Assembly: GCA_000469685.2 (NCBI GenBank)
Contig: LS997566.1
Span: 14,949,095-15,013,094, forward strand
From: Haemonchus contortus
Lineage: Eukaryota > Nematoda > Chromadorea > Rhabditida > Trichostrongylidae
Length of the DNA: 64,000 bases
Reading direction: 5' to 3'
Made by a program: the position numbers and the translations under genes. The notes below the pieces were generated by a model. That model searched no databases. It was not told the origin of the DNA and saw only the letters and a program-made list of their open reading frames with translations. This document shows positions 11,391-24,900 of this stretch, piece by piece; positions within the stretch are counted from its first letter, which is position 1, and each line of letters starts with the position of its first letter.

Positions 11391-13872
11391 CTATGTTGGC
11401 GATCTGTAGTTTCAAAGCATACTCTTCCATAGGAAGCGTGTATCGAAGATCTGATGATGCAAGGTAGAAAGATCAAGTATGATGCCTTCGGACTGACCAA
11501 TACGAGAACGCAACGGCTGTTGCACGCCATTTCCAAGACTGGAGAAAACTGTTCCTTGGAACATCGACAGCAGAGGCGGAGAGGCTTTACAGACAAAATC
11601 ATACGTTCATCGAGGTCATAAATAGTGATTTGAACTTTAAGATTGGTCCCAGAAAAACGGCTGAAGAGCTTCACATCGGGACTCACGGAATGGAATGGCT
11701 GGTCGAGTCTATCATGTTGACCCACATGATAAGCTCGACCAGCCTTCATAGTACATGATGAACCGCAGTTCCAGAAGCCCTCCCATTTGCGATGGACATC
11801 GGAGTCACCTGGTGGACACTTCCATAATGAAATTGTTCACATTATCCCCAATCAAAAGTTTCCCTGCCTGACGTCACCGCTGTTCCAAAGTTCTACATGG
11901 GATCAGACCATCCCTCTGCGCTAGATTCTGTGCTTCATTGCGTGGAGAGAGCTGCGAAATTCAGTAACCGAGGCCCCAAGATTGTTGTCAACTGGAACCA
12001 CTTCGCTTCACTTACGAGTTCGTGGGAAGATTCCGTTTGCGAGAATATTGACGGAGAGTACAACCGACTTGTCGAACATCTTCATGGTAGTGCCAGGGAA
12101 GCAGATAGTCTAAAAGATGCCGAGAAACGTCTTCCTCTGAAGGCTTTCGAGCTGACACGCCAGCGTGGAATCTCATCAGCTTCAGGCAATAACCAGCTAA
12201 CGTCCAAACTTGCGCAGCTAGATGATGCATAGATGCATAGCGATAGAGGAAAATGTTAAAGAGAGAAGAGCACCAGTTCTAGGCGAGGCCGTCGGGACTC
12301 GGAAGAGCATACGCAAGGACCGCCGGAGCTTAAATTATAAGACCAAGTTGACTTCCCTTTGTCACGTCATGACAGAACAGTTACTGATTCTTGAAGGGCA
12401 GTGGAGAAGCTCATGTACCACTTCTACTCATATATCTTCGACTGCCTATGTACCATTTTGCGCAAGGCGTACATTTCGTCCTTCACTTTTCCTTCCAAAA
12501 CTTAACATGCTATCACGTCGATGAGGGTACGGCATCCGGTCCCGACACTATCAGAACAGAATTTTCACGCGGTACCTGTCGAAATGCAAAGTGCCCACTT
12601 TGTGGAAAACTAGCAAGACCGTGTTGCTGTATTAGAAGGATGATCTAGACGACTTTAGCTATTATCGCCCAATTTACCTGCTGTCTGTAGTCTATAAACT
12701 TTTCAAACGAGTTATCCTCATCAGGATTGGCAGAATAGTAGATGAAGGACAGCCATGCAAGCAAGCAGGGTTCCGGAGAGAGTTCAGTGCAATTGGTCAC
12801 ATCCACACCGTTACAAGGCTCATTGAAGTGTTGCGGGAGTACAAAATGCCGTTTTGTCTCAGGTTCATCCATTTGAAGAAACCTCTGATACCGTCGAAAT
12901 AGAAGCGGTAATTGAAGCCCTGGACAACCAGGGGTTCCTACTCAATATTCCGGGTTGCTTCGTGAGCTCTACAACTACTTCACGACAGGAGTCTCGCCAT
13001 CTTATAAAGAAGTCATCATAAACGTGAAGAGAGGGGCTCGACAGGGCGATCTCGCCCAAACTTTTCGGTGCCGCTCTCGAGAACAGCAGGCGTCACATGG
13101 AATGAGAAGGCATGGTAGTGAAGGTCGGCCGCTATTTACATAATCTCTGCTTTGTGGTGACATCGTGCTTATAACACCTAACATTAAGCAGGCGGAAGAA
13201 ATGCCGATCAAATGCGACAACACTTGTGGAAACATCGGACTAATACTGAACTCAACGAAAAACATGTTAATAAGGAACAGTTTTTACCTGATGCTCCTTT
13301 CACGATAGACGGAACGACCATCTCTGAATGCTTCAGCTACGTGTATCTAGGCCGAGAAGTCAATATGATGAACGACCCAGCACCGAAGCTCACCAAAAGG
13401 AAACGCACGGCGTGGGGGGGGGGGGGGGAAGGGTGTGAAAGGCGGCACTCAAGAACATCGAGGGCGGGCACAGTAAAAAAGACAAAGAATATTCGACCCT
13501 GCGCTCATCTTTTCGACACTGCGATCCTTCATGCTTTGACACACTGCTCAGAGACGTAGATTCTACGGCAGCAGGATGAGCATGCAATCAGCGTCATTCG
13601 CTCGCTCGCTGTGGAAGGGACGATGCTCGCATTTTTCCTACATGCAAGTGCAGAAGGGAAACCGGAGTTCCGAGCTCCGTCAACACACGAAGATCAGGGA
13701 TGCCGTTGCTCACGCCAAGAAATCGAAGATCAGGTTTGCCGGACACGTAATGCGATATCGTGATGACCGTTGGCCGGGGCGGTTACTGGCTGGACGTCAA
13801 ACGGACACCAGCGCAATGGTCTTCTTCACGAAAGCTTCGAACGAAAGAATTGATTCGCCCCTTCCCGATTAA
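11391..13872 (+). pseudogene. Decayed RTE-like endonuclease/reverse transcriptase
   Basis: The coding frame of a non-LTR retrotransposon, broken by many frameshifts and stops. In order I can read an APE-type endonuclease remnant (EDLMMQGRKIKYDAFGLT near 11445, then ELHIGTHGMEW near 11670), a linker similar to RLVEHLHGSAREADS (about 12070), reverse transcriptase blocks (YRPIYLLSVVYKLFKRVILI near 12660, then HIHTVTRLIEV near 12800 and NVKRGARQGDLAQ near 13020), and C-terminal pieces (DAPFTIDGTTISECFSYVYL near 13290, KIRFAGHVMRYRDDRW near 13720). The YADD-type catalytic block is not intact. This family is very common in hookworm genomes (established knowledge). A 15-G run at 13414-13428 interrupts the frame. 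Confidence 0.85.
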
Positions 13873-14384
13873 CGGGACTACAGGTGATAAGGTGGTTACA
13901 TATGTTCATACTTCCAATGATGTCAGTAGGTACCGGCCGCATTGTCGGGGATGTTTGCGAATGGTTCGTAGCTTAGGTAGGAGGGACGTCGGTGACGTCA
14001 GGTCAGCACACAAGTGAGTCAATGTACGAGCAGCAGCGTTGTTGATCAAGGTCTGAGTCACCAAATGTGAGCGATGGAGAATCTTTCGTGTGATTGTCGG
14101 GGATTCTGAAAAGGTTTTCACCCATCACTACCCGCCATAAAGTCGCGCTCATTTCCAACCGCGTAGCAGTCTGCGACTGCTTATCAACAGCACTTCTAAG
14201 GGGCTAACCCATCACTTCTGTCACATATACGACGCATCGAGAAAGGCTTTTGCCAAGGATACGATGGATTGGATGGGATAAACGCGGTAGGAGCATCTCA
14301 CCCCGAATTTTCATGGCGGTAATGATTTTGCAGAAAGTACCATATCCTTCCACTGGGGATTCGAGTCCATCTGTTCATAGCGCG

Positions 14385-14623
14385 ACTAGGAGACGAAACA
14401 TCGGTCCGTTTGTAGATAGGCGAGGCAAACTGCGCGGCGAATATCACTCAATGGTTTTCTTAAATCGACCAAATCTATGTGCTTAGGAGCAGCATCATCT
14501 CTGGGCTTCGTCGATATTATGTGTTCATGCTTTATGTCTTGATGATAAACGTCAGAGTCGTTCAAATCACCGCGAATTTCATGGCGCGATTTGCCGCGCT
14601 CACCCTCGGACGCACGACTTGAC
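14385..14623. mobile_element. Foldback MITE, copy C (degenerate)
   Basis: The most diverged of three adjacent copies. The left arm is recognisable from GGCAAACTGCGCGGCGAA near 14425. The right arm, with TTTGCCGCGCTCACCCTCGG and ending ACGACTTGAC, stops at 14623. It is separated from copy A by only 7 bp. There is no coding capacity. Confidence 0.55.
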
Positions 14624-14630
14624 CGTATGT

Positions 14631-14874
14631 GTACGAACGTGCGTCCGAGGATGCGCGCGGCAAATTGCGCGGCGAAGTTCGTAATGATTTGAACGACTTT
14701 GGCGCTTATCATTGGGGCCCAAATTCGAAATAAAGTGGAATAGGAGGATCATCTGACCCCACTTAACTACACTGCTTCGAGTTTGTGCCCCGAAAATTGG
14801 CGCCGCAGTCATACAAATGGTCACGAACTTCGCCGCGCAGTTTGCCGCGCGCACCCTCGGACGCACGTTCGTAC
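14631..14874. mobile_element. Foldback MITE, copy A
   Basis: A 244-bp element with long inverted ends. It starts GTACGAACGTGCGTCCGAGG and ends with the reverse complement of that sequence at 14874. The arms continue inward through GCGCGGCAAATTGCGCGGCGAA. The centre (…TTGGGGCCC…GGATCATCTGACC…) matches copy B. There is no ORF that could be a transposase, so it is non-autonomous. Confidence 0.75.
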
Positions 14875-14907
14875 CGTCCCCCTCCCCCCCCCCCCCCCGG
14901 GGGGACG

Positions 14908-15152
14908 GTCAAGTCGTGCGTCCGAGAGTGCGCGCGGCAAATTGCGCGGCGAAACCCATACCTATTCTGACGACTTTAGCGCCTATTGTTTGGCCCCAAT
15001 TTCGAAGTACAGTAGAATAGTAGGATCAGCTGACCTTACTAGTCTACCTTACGTCAGGTTCGGGCCCCAATGATAGGCGTCGGAGTCGTCCAAATTCGCC
15101 ACAAATTTCGCCGCGCAATTTGCCGCGCGCACCCTCGGACGCACGACTTGAC
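14908..15152. mobile_element. Foldback MITE, copy B
   Basis: A 245-bp element in the same orientation as copy A, with the same inner arms but different outermost bases (GTCAAGTCGTGCGTCCGAG at the left, its complement at the right). The spacer between A and B (14875-14907) is itself palindromic: CGTCCCC… 15 C, then 6 G …GGGGACG. A 13-C run follows copy B at 15158. Confidence 0.75.
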
Positions 15153-15953
15153 ACACACCCCCCCCCCCCCGCGAGCGCGATCGAGGAGCAAGCGCTGCAA
15201 TTGCAGAATTTTCGCAGTGTCCACCAACGGTTGAAGGTTTCTGTTTAAATGGTCGTTTTAGTTAGGGCCCTCAAATTAATTTATTATTCAAACAATATCT
15301 GATCTGGCTGGGTTTTTTCCTCCCTAGTATGGCTTTTACGAGGAGCTGATCATATTTCTTGAAATTCAATTCTCGCTTGAATCTCAGTGCTGTTGGAAAC
15401 CCTCTTTCCGAATCTTTCGTACTATTGTGGAAGATGTTTACTGTAGCTATTCTGAACAACTTTTTTGTTCTTCTGCAAAGGATAACTCATTGGCATTTCT
15501 TTGAAAACAGTATCGTTTGAAGTGGTATTACACGGTCTACCCACAACACGTTTTCTTTCATTCTCTCCGTGAGAGACTAGCTTTTGTTTACTTGTGGTGA
15601 GTGTACGGCGTGACGGTGGTGCGATTTTCGAAATGCAATCTTACTTGATTGCTATGCTTCATCACCTTGCCAAAGCTAAGCATAGAACACTTATAGTGTT
15701 CCATTTTAGGTTAGGATAGGGCGCACATCAGGCTGGGTTATGTGAGTGAGGTTGAAGATGGTGAAGAGGAGAGGGACGTTTGAACTTATCGTAGTATTCA
15801 ACTTCGAATTTGTTTTCGAGTTTTTTTTTTGTGATGCTGTGATTGAAGTTCGTGTTCGTGTAGTTGGGGTTGAACTGTTATAAGAAATTTAGAAGCTTAA
15901 GTGCACGTTTCGCGGAGTATACATCAGAAACAGCGCAGTTTTCGAGCATTTCA

Positions 15954-15962
15954 GTATGTGCT
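15954..15962 (+). promoter_or_regulatory. Candidate trans-splice acceptor of the iRhom mRNA
   Basis: GAGCATTTCAG ends at 15954, nine bases before the ATG chosen for iRhom. It matches the nematode 3' splice consensus, and no upstream in-frame donor is required. An upstream ATG at 15864 in the same frame would add 33 unremarkable residues, so I prefer 15963. This is inference; RNA-seq reads carrying a spliced leader would settle it. Confidence 0.4.
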
Positions 15963-18900
15963 ATGGCTGGAAAGGAACCAGAGGCAAAGGATTCGGCTAC
16001 GACAACCACCATTCCCACTCCGATGGCAACCTCATCACCCGAACCTATGTTATCACAAAGTCTGCCGACCCGTCTAGTTAACATTGAGAGGAATAGAGAC
16101 ATTGAGAAAGAACAGGATGATCATCATAGAGTGAGTTTTTGAATTCTTTCTGAATTACATCTACTATTTCTTCAAATACAGTTCAGTGTTGATGGTGTGC
16201 CTCTAATCACATTTAGTTCTTTAGATTTTGTTTGAATTTTCATGTTTTTTCAAACTTTCTTCCTTTTGAGAAAGTTCCTTAGTTGTTGGTATATAAAGCT
16301 GGACGTTATGGTTACTCTGACGGCTGTACAAATCCTCTTGTGTAGGTGCCTGAGTGGTTGTTGTAAATGTTTTACCTCGGTAATAAAAATAAAAGATGGT
16401 CAGGATGCGAACGGTGCTCAGCTGGCGCACTATTGTAAGCACTCATGGCGAAACAATTGATTATTTTCAGAGCGAAGCGTCGGCACATTCCTTGCCTCCT
16501 GTAGCGGGCGCTCGTGTTGGCATACGACAACCTCTGGAACGCCGTCAAAGCCAGTGAGTACCATTCTGACAATCGTCTTTGCCGCTCTTCAGCAGGCAGA
16601 GCTAATTGTAGTTTAGACCTTTTTTTCGTAGCCACGGCTCTTACGCTATGTGAAATTAACTGAACCACATATTGCTCAAATCAACGCTTCAAGATCACTG
16701 TAGAACCAGAAAAAATCCCTATTCATCATTGGCCGTTCTAAAGAAACATTCATGATTTTTCACATCGCTAAGGAAGAACAGTACAGTTTTATTGTCTCAA
16801 CAGCTAATCTACTAAGCCCACCAAGATTGCTGATCGATTTTTATACATACGCGTTTCCCTGAAGCTCCTTCCTGAATGGATTGCCTTATCATCATTTCAA
16901 TATCATCATTCTCAGGATACAAATGGTATTTAACGGCTCGGCAAACTTCGTTGGCTGGAACGAAACGGAAGGCGAACTTCGGCGTAACTGGGGATCGAAA
17001 CGGTTGCGATTCTTGGCTAAGAAGTACAGTCTCAATCACTGCAGAGCTCTTAATGAAGGTGGTTTTCCAATTTTCCTCTGAATATAGTGCTTTCGATTCA
17101 TTGATTCTATTTCATGTTGTTTTCTTTTTTTGTTTTTTTATTCATTCTATTTTCTATTTAGTGTTGTTCAGCTTTAGCGTTTGTATGTATATTCATCTTT
17201 CTTTATTGTGTGCGAGGATTTTCGTGTCGCTGAACCAGAGAGAACTGGCAGTGCACTTTTCAAATGTAAATCATTGTATCAGATCCAGTTTAATGTGCCC
17301 TGCTTCGCGCTGATTGCATGTTTTTAACCATTGTAAAATATCGGTAAAAGACCCTATGCCATATGATCTTTGTGTATGCTGCTGTATCAAATTCAAAATT
17401 GTTCAAAACATCACTACTGCCAACTCACAGGATCCACTTTGTAAACAGGTTGCCTAAGGAAAAGATGCTTCGTTTCATTGTTGAGCAGTCTGGTTAGGCC
17501 AAGCAAAGATTGCTTCTTGTTCTTGGTCGAAACTCTTGATTCCAGCGCGGTCTATTGAACCTGCTGTGCGCTATGATTTTTTTGATCTTCCGGGTCATTC
17601 GTCAGCTGACACCGATTGGAATCAGTCTCAACCTTCGGGACACGCTGACCAAGTAGGTCCCATGATATACTCCATTTTTACACAACTTCAAGTAGTTACA
17701 ATCTAGGCGTTCTCTTTTCCTTATGGCTGTGGTACTGCCTCATCTACGCACGATGGCGCCACGCCAATTTCCATAGCTCGTAGCCTTAGTCAAGCAAGCG
17801 ACTCATACGTTCGCCCCCGCTGTGAGAGGCGCGAATCAGCTGCTCGTGTGGCCTATGGTTCAGCAGCAAGCGTGGCGAAACGGTAAGACATTATTATACT
17901 TTTCTAACCGTAGTATTATGTAATCTAACGCTTTAGCGGTGTGGTTGACAGCCATCGTATGCATCGCGTTCGCCTCTCCTCGCGTCAGTCCTTTGACGTA
18001 GATGCAGTGGAATGCGACAGAGGGGGCTCTCCAGCTTCCTCAGAAGCCCAGCAAGCTAGTGAGCCCCTTTTACGGACAAGCGATTCAGGTACTTTCTAGT
18101 TATATAGGCTTTTTGATATTTTCGATAGACTTCTCAGGCGCAACTTTGAGGAAAACTGACTGTCGTAAAGTGAAATCGTGAATTCAGCCTCTCGTCTAGT
18201 TCAGCCTATGCTTATATCGTATCGTGAATATTAAAATGTATCATCATAACTGGAGTTTGGTGGAATTGGTAAACATAGACGTGAATAAGTTTCTCCACAG
18301 TGGTCAGGTCGTTTCCTAGAAATCGAATATCCGTTGCTTCCAAATTTCACTTTGAGATGAACCCTACTGGTCACAGTTCTTTTGCTAATTCACTCATTTG
18401 CTGGCCACTTCGATGAATTTTTCGAGCCATTCTGGCCTGGAAAATTTCAGAAGAGCAAAAAAATCTCCAATACCATATTGTTTCGGTCTTTTTGCACTAT
18501 CAGTTTGGAGTTGGTTTTTCGTGCAGATACCTCTACATGCTTACGATTCGCTGGAGAAGACCTCACCCACAGGGCAGCTTCACCAATTATCGAGGAGTCA
18601 GCGAGTGACATATTTTTTGAGCAAGAGGTGAGCAACAGAGCAGACGACCAGGAAGCCTGTATGTATATAAGGATGTTGATGTTACATACATCCAAAGTGC
18701 AGCTGTTTTTGTCACCAAGAACATTTCCTACCATTACAGTCGAATGAACCTATAACGGGATCGCGAGCAGGCGTTGATGCTGTTCCTCCTCAGCCCGAAC
18801 ACATTAAAATGGTGAAGATGCAGCCGTCCTCAGATGGCGTTACAAAAAAGGAGCTTCCTCTTGAGAAGGGCCGTTCTGAACCTAGTCTGAGGCCGAAATT

Positions 18901-21900
18901 GGTAAGGTCCATCTGAAGCTTCCAGTTTTGCGAATGCCGGGATTGCCAATCACTTCTACCCCTTTTAGTCAACACAAGAACACATAGATGCAGATGATCT
19001 CTTTTTTGCGTTTTCTGCTGATGACGACCGAGCTCGTAGTAAGCATACCTTAATGGTTCGTTTGATTCAATTTTTTTGTCATTATTTTCGAGGTAGTGGG
19101 TTGTTACACGTGAAAGCCTGGGTTTTGTTCAAAGGTTTCAGATTAAGACGACATCTAGAACAGCTGTATTGATAGGTTTTGTTAAGGTTCTCAACTTTTC
19201 CTTCTTAGTTTTTGGTCACTAATACCCGTGTCGTTGTCAAGTGTATTGTTAGCTACATAATCGGAGATGCCTAGCATGATACCACGAAGCGAAAGACGAG
19301 TGTGCTACTACTATTTCTGCTGTGCTCATCATTGATTCCATTGGCTATTTCTGTACCTTTTCTTTGTTTAGGAAGATAGAAAAGGTAAACGTCCATTCGC
19401 AACAGTGATGTCTCTTCCAAGTGTACCTCTTTCTACAGATACAGATTATGCAGGTATTCTTTTGGAAAGCTTATATATATATATATCTATATATGTATAT
19501 ATACATGTGTTTGTTATAGGGTGAGGTTTAGATACGTGACAAATTTGTTACGCAAAAAATGCAAAAGTAAAACAATGACCGAGGTTCCTGGGTGTGAGAC
19601 CAAAGTTGCCAGTTTCTTCTGTATACCTCAGCTTCCGTGCTTTGATACCTCTTCATCGGTGAATTCTTCATTGGTTTTCCACCTCATCCGAATACACCTG
19701 CAGTCCTTGCCCTTCACGCCGCCGATCATACTTTGCCGAAATTTGCCGTATTCTCTAGCTTATGCTCAGATGCATCGTCAGGCTAGTCATAGGCTTTGAA
19801 GCGAGGCACACTTCGGGGTCTTCCTCTTGAGGGTCGTGCATCATCTGCCATCTGCAGCCACTAATCGACACTTGATAGTCCTCAGTAACCGCTTATAAAT
19901 TAAAAAAGGATTTGCTCTCTTGGGCGCTCCGAACAAAAGTAGAGTGGAAAATGCAGGAGGTTGCTGGACAGAATAGCAAACGGTGAGCGTTTGTAGTTCC
20001 TCTTTATCGATGAAAAACTATTCACAATTGAGCAGATATTCAACCGCGAAAACTACCCTGTACGCTCAGGATAAAGATGCTGACATTGCAGGGTGGATAG
20101 TCACTCGAAGTTCATATCCTGCATAAGTGATCGTTTGGGCAGGAGTATCTGTAAATAGGAGTATCTGCACACTCTTTTGGTTTTCGTGTACTTGAGGCTG
20201 AAAATCGATTTCAATTGCTATCCCGAGAGTTTTGAAGAAGATCGTGGTCAGCTTGATTTCTGGAACGATCGCATTTTCTAGCAAGACGGTGCGCCAGCGT
20301 GTAGATCTTCGAAGCAAAAGTAGTTCCGCTGCAGTTTGGCCGACTTCGTAGCGGCAGCAGACTGGCCCAGTAATTCCGCTGATCCAAACGTAATAGACTA
20401 CTCGATTTGGTCGATCCTGGAGGAGGTCTGCGCTAACAACAACAGTTCGATTGGATCGTTGAAAACTGCTATTCGAAAAGCATGGGGCAAAATTCCGCAG
20501 AATGTCATCACCAGTCGAACCCTATCTGGCTCGTTTCATCGGAGCTATCAACTTAGAGGAGGCCATATTGAGTAACATTGTAAATTATGCATTGCTATGA
20601 TATGTATAAATGTTCTAGTTTTTATATCAAATTTCGATTAAAAATGTTGAAGATACACCAAAATTATTCTGTCACTATATTTAGCCCTCACCCTCAATAA
20701 GCAGGTTGGGTGCGGAAAACATGGTTCCATTACCCTTTTGTACTAGTGAAAAGAAAGGTGATTCAGTGGAGTATTTATTGCAAGGAGCAAGAAAGGGGTA
20801 CGGTACCTGTCGACTAAAGTGAAATGGGAAGTCTCAGGTGCGAGTAGGCTGGTGAGTGAGAGAAGCCGTTTCCCCCGGGAATTTCGGCTATATGCGCCAT
20901 TGCACCTCTTGAATGCGAAAATTTAAGAATTCTCAACTCGAAGCAATTGGTGGGCTGCTTAAATTGAAGGGAAAAGATTTTGAGCGAAATGTGTGTGGGC
21001 ACAATGGAAGAAGCAGAAACACACAAACCATCAAGAAGGCGAGAGCAAGCGGGGTCTTAGTCATACGAGACTGGAGAGCAGTGTCCGGAGAGCGCAAGTA
21101 CAGGTTCAGTACCGTTTGAGGCCAGAGGTTTGTCACAACTCACCGTCCTTGTGGTGGAAGATTTATCGGGAGCGAAACCAGCAGTAATCAATAAGAATCT
21201 TGCGCAATAGTTTGGATCTGCTATGGCTTCATGCTTTTGGAACAAACAATGGAATTCATCTCAGAAAATTTTGCTATAGTGAAAATTATCGCCTGGCAAG
21301 CATACTATCGTAATCTACCACTCCGCGGAATGGTATAAAGAGGTTCCTTGTCGAATGACTTGTTCGAGAAGCCTCTGCGAATAGTACTTAAAGTATCCAC
21401 ATACCCTTGCATTTTGCGACTATACAATTCGTGACCTTACAAAGTGCATGGACTAAAATAAAATATTTCAGAAATACCAGAAGGTTTTCCAGGAGGAATA
21501 TCTCGTTTGGGTAAGTCTCGATTTAGAATGATATTCACTTTGTCTTGGTTTCTGACACCTAATGCCTTTTGAGATCTGGGTGATGGACGCTTGCATATTC
21601 CTATTGGACCGGTTCCACTTGGTCCAGTCTCTAAAGAGGGTCGCCATGAGGCAAATCAACCTGATCGTCCGCTCCTTGATGGTGTCAGATCTATTGTAAG
21701 TCCTCCAGCTGTGGGCAAAAATTTGATTATTTGTTGAAATCAGGGTTTTAGTCGCGATTCATGCATCGCTATCCACTGATGAAGCAAACCTCTGTGATGG
21801 AGACAACGAAACGCGGTGTTCTTGATGGAGTGCTGCGCGTAAGAGCATTTCAATTTGAAGTTCCTGTATCCATTGCAACACCTACGCTATTAGATTGATG

Positions 21901-24900
21901 GGTTCAGAATCTCGGGCATCATAGCGGAAAACTGTTCAGACCTCGATACAGACGGTATAGAGGTTTGGGCGTGCTAAGTTCCTTCTATGACGGCAGTCTC
22001 CATAGAGAAAAGGTGGTTTAATGACGATCACTCTTCGTTTCTGATCTTTGATATGATGAACTTTCTAGATTGATGCTCTGGATCCTGTAGTACGGGATGT
22101 GATTGAAGCAGGATCGGATGAAAGGTAATCGTGTAAGATATGGCCAATATCATTACCATTCATTATCCTTTGCCTTGAAGCTTCTCTTGAGACCCCACTT
22201 CTAATCCACTTTTGTCTCGGGGCATGTAACTCCGGTGTCTTCGGTCAGCGATTTACCTGCTATCCGTCAACTGGGGTCGTCCCATGTCATCCTTTTCACT
22301 AAACAGCTGAATCTTTTGGAGCCTTTTGCGCAGGATATCCATGTACTCTTTTATTACTGGTTTTTAAACTTACTCGAACATAATCTCATTTAAGTTCTTG
22401 AGAAGGGTGGAAAGGCGTAAAGGTGAAAGTTACTAATGGACAGTGAGTGTTTTGACACAAATACTGCCGTACGGCAATTGCCTTTGCTCAAGTTATTAGT
22501 CGTTCCGTTTAAGACAACCTGTAACTAAGCATAGATTATTGTTGTTATGACGTTATGTGTAGTAGTATGCGTTAGCTAGGTTAGTTAAAAGAGATAAATT
22601 TCCGAAGCGGTTGAATCGGTCCAGAGTTGCTGAAGCGTTAATGGCTTTTGTAGCAGACTAAACATGGAAGTTTTCAGACCGCTGTTCACTTGGTGGGTGA
22701 CATCCGTGCAAGTAATTGTTTGCGTTATTTCTCTGTTATTCTACGGTATTGGACCGGCAGGCTGGGAAAGAGTGGAAATGAAAGAAGAGGTCATTGATGT
22801 AACTCTGGTTATGCGCCAAGTCAGCTATTTCGAACCTGTAAATCTCTGGTTTGGACCTAGATTTGTGGGTTTTCCTTTGGTTAATGTTACACCTCAATCT
22901 CCCTGTCAACTACAGTTGTCATTTAAGGCTGACTTGATACGGCTTGGAGCGAAGTATTCCCCATGTATGCGGCGAGAGCCAGGGCTGTGGAAGTTAATCA
23001 GTGAGGAACGAAAAAAGGAAAACGTCACAGGCTGTTGTGTGTTCAACGATCGCACGGGCTGTTATCAGACAGGTCAACTGAGTTGTCCGGTAAGGAGTTC
23101 TCCTAGCAAATAAAAGACTTATCATCGTACCTATGGCGTTGAGACTAATGCTTCGATTATAGCGCACATTAGCTACATGGTACAAGTGGTCAAAACAAAT
23201 GCGTCCGTCACTGCATAAATCTAAGTCCGACTCGTTTCTCTTTGAAAGCATGAGGAACGTAAGTGTATCGCTATCCTTTATAGTTCCTCATACACCATCT
23301 CATTCAAAATTGCGCATACATTTGAAGGGATGATGGGGAAAGGAAAGATGCTGATTCTTAGTCATTTTGATAGAAAGCCAGTACGGTTAGTTACATAACT
23401 GCACAATTTCGTCATCCCGAAAACAAGATATACAAAAACTGAAAAGAAACAAGAGCAGCTAAAATCAACGCGGAATTTTCAAGTAGGGCGTCATGGAAGG
23501 GGAACCTGCTCCTTAAGTTCATAACGAGCTGGATCGACATTTGCAAGGCACTGGGTATTTTTGAGCGTCGAATGTCGAATTATTGGAGCTAATGTTCTAC
23601 CAATGAAGAACGGACACAGGAAAGAGCTTTGAGGTTTACTTTCAAGCTGTGAAACCGAGTTTGTAACAATGCTTCGTTAGGCTGACGTTTCGGTGCCTTC
23701 ACTTTCCTCGGAGCTTGGAAGAAAACTGGAACTGAAAGGAAATGCAGAGCTTCATAGACAGTCACGCGTGGACATAGAAAAGAGCGCATATAGTACTCAC
23801 AATATACACTGTCTTCGAAAAGTTAATAGATCAAGTCAAGCGCTGAATGGTGGATCGTTTTGTTGAACGACATCTCCCTTGACAAATTGATCTCAAGGAG
23901 TTTAGGTGGTTCTGGAGATGTGTGTGCATGTACCTCATTCTCTTACCAATAAGAATTCCAGAATTAAAATTTTGCTTGTAGTCTCATCCACCGAAGTCGT
24001 CCTCCATTTTTGAGACGGACTCTGGCTAACAGGCGAAACGAGAGGGGAGAAAGTTAGGTCTGCGGTCTGCACGCTGAGTCCAGAGTGCCAAGCGTCGGGT
24101 TGGAAGGATTTAGATGATGATGCGTTAGGAATGATTCATGCAAAGTCACGTGAATCCTACCGGACACTTATTGTGCTACAGCACTGTTGAGCGTGATGTT
24201 CTGGAGAACCTGTTCTAAGAAAAGATCACAACTGAAGTGTATTACCGGTCTCGCGCCGATATCCTTACTATATATAAAGCGCTCTGTCTGTCTGTCTGTT
24301 TGTCTGTTTGTTTGTTTGTACGGAAATTCGATATAACCTGAAGAAACACCTGGAGAAGTCGGGTCGAGTTTGGAATGGGTTGAGCATAGGGTAAGTGCAA
24401 CAGAGCACATGTGAGCCTAGCGGAGCTCCGCCCCCAAGGGGCGGGGCATGCGCCGGAATTGGGCGGGGTCATGGGCGAATTCTTCTAATTCGGTCTCAGA
24501 ATGTTCCAGACACCTTGAAAAAATGTGCATAGGTGAGGAATGGGTCAACACTCAAAATAAAGGAAACTTACCGGCGGTGGGCGGAGCGTTCTCGCAGTGG
24601 GCGGTACTTTCCACAGAGATTCATAACTCGATTTAACGAAGGCGTCGAGGCCAGGGAAAAAAATTAAAAGAGTGACCAAGGCCTTATGCGTGCTGAGCAT
24701 GCATGAGTATAGCGAAGCCCCGCCCACGAGGGGCGGGGCGTGCGTTTATGTGAAAGCTACTTTTCAAAAATTAGTGTAACTTCGTTCGGAAAAGTTATAG
24801 AATGCGGAAAAAAAGTGGTTAGAGGTAGTGGGACAAATGTGGTCAAATCCCGAAAGTGGGCGGGGTTGACACCAAAGTGGGCGGGGCTTAGATTAAAAAT

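Noticed and set aside
11306..11749. 147-codon minus-strand frame
   Set aside because: Antisense shadow of the retroelement endonuclease remnant on the plus strand.
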